Shown: positions 5,166-5,754 of the stretch, piece after piece | Layout: every line of letters begins with the position of its first letter | Position numbering within the stretch: position 1 is the stretch's first letter | Source of the DNA: an uncultured Oscillospiraceae bacterium | GTDB lineage: Bacteria > Bacillota_A > Clostridia > Oscillospirales > Oscillospiraceae | Assembly: GCA_900770015.1 (NCBI GenBank) | Contig: CAAGIU010000403.1 | Location: 1-5,754 of the forward strand | DNA length: 5,754 nucleotides | Direction of reading: 5' to 3' | Position numbers and translations under genes: made by a program | The notes under the pieces: generated by a model | The model's input: the letters and a program-made list of their open reading frames with translations, nothing else | What the model was told of the DNA's origin: nothing | The model's database searches: none

Positions 5166-5754
5166 ACTATACTGTGCGGGAAGAGCTCTCCCTGTGGGTG
5201 TGCTATTCCCGATATGAAATTAAAGAGGACGGCAGCGGCAGGCAGTACATTACGCCTGCCCCGGATGCCACGCCGATCTTCTACAACCTGCAGCGCAAGC
5301 AGGATGCCCTGGTTCTGGATGCCGTCAATGTAGGGATGCTCTGCCTTGGCAAAAAATCCGATTCGGTTATCCGGGGAGCGGTGATGGAATTTGTATCCCG
5401 GTACGGTCTGCTTGGGCTTATGACCGCGCTGCCCATCACGCCGGATTTTATGGAATATGAAAGGGCGTTCTTTCCGAAGAACCGCTTCATCCGGGAAAAG
5501 TCCATGGAGACGGAAGCCTACCAAAAGCTGTTCTACCCATTCCACGATTTGCAGCAGGTGAAGAAAAAGCTGGAGCCGGACTGGGACGACTATGAGCAGT
5601 TGGCGGTCTGGAATATGCTGAATCTGGTTTCCAATCAGCCTCCAGCAGTCGCCATGAGTATGCTAAAGGAGTATGCGGAACCCTATGAATGGGTCGTAAC
5701 GCAGTTCAAAGACTGGGCATATATGCTGACCACCAGCTACTACTTTTACGCGGA
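5162..5754 (+). CDS. Protein of unknown function, partial (3' end outside window)
   Basis: The first 197 residues are present and the frame is open to the right edge. The start is the ATG at 5162, with GGAGG at 5151-5155 and a 6-nt spacer, overlapping the previous stop as ATGA, so the two proteins are probably made together. I do not recognise the family. The sequence has no signal peptide or clear membrane segment and looks like a soluble mixed alpha/beta protein. It is rich in aromatic residues, for example SLWVCYSRYEI near the start, RYGLLGLMTALPITPDFMEYE in the middle and a dense Tyr/Trp run (EPYEWVV, DWAYML, SYYFYA) at the visible end. No catalytic or metal-binding motif is seen in this part. 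A link to the sigma-like regulator is suggested by coupling only. Confidence 0.8.
   Translation, partial: MNYTVREELSLWVCYSRYEIKEDGSGRQYITPAPDATPIFYNLQRKQDALVLDAVNVGMLCLGKKSDSVIRGAVMEFVSRYGLLGLMTALPITPDFMEYERAFFPKNRFIREKSMETEAYQKLFYPFHDLQQVKKKLEPDWDDYEQLAVWNMLNLVSNQPPAVAMSMLKEYAEPYEWVVTQFKDWAYMLTTSYYFYA

Noticed and set aside
4985..5545. A 186-codon minus-strand frame across the sigma-like and unknown genes
   Set aside because: It is antisense to two coupled genes with good ribosome sites, and has no recognisable motif.

Overview
The window looks like part of a mobilizable or conjugative accessory element from a low-GC-lineage anaerobe of moderate GC content, most likely a gut Clostridia relative (Lachnospiraceae or Oscillospiraceae type). 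The grounds are strong GGAGG-type ribosome binding sites, tightly packed overlapping genes, TTG starts, a MobV relaxase, a CHC2 zinc-finger primase-like protein next to a D5/P4-type helicase, and a short ParB-like protein. This host call rests on gene style only and is inference. No rRNA, tRNA, CRISPR array, transposase or integrase is visible.

Layout. Positions 1-4036 are read leftwards in two blocks. The right block is the replication module: a CHC2 zinc-finger protein (3425-4036) overlapping a D5-like superfamily 3 helicase (2149-3453). A 436-bp non-coding gap (1713-2148) follows, dominated by a symmetric 76-bp palindrome carrying six GTGTAC-type units. The left block is the mobilization/partition module: a small HTH protein (1497-1712), a MobV relaxase (523-1497) and a ParB-like protein running off the left edge (1-536). 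Within each block the genes overlap (1, 14 and 29 bp), as expected of translationally coupled operons. The right part reads rightwards from an AT-rich divergent control region (4037-4244). It holds an acidic protein with a sigma-70 region-4-like HTH (4245-5165), then a gene of unknown function (from 5162, running off the right edge) coupled by an ATGA overlap.

How it may work together (inference). MobV nicks an oriT, probably in the 1713-2148 gap, to start transfer. The CHC2/D5 pair would open and replicate the element, possibly from the palindrome or the AT-rich divergent region. ParB would aid maintenance or act as a CTP-dependent DNA clamp. The sigma-like protein and the small HTH protein are the likely regulators. 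The most unusual observations are the 76-bp symmetric repeat, the missing canonical start codon at the conserved N-terminus of the CHC2 protein, the absence of any visible primase catalytic domain, and a perfect 11-bp hairpin at the end of the sigma-like gene that reads as an intrinsic terminator on the opposite strand.
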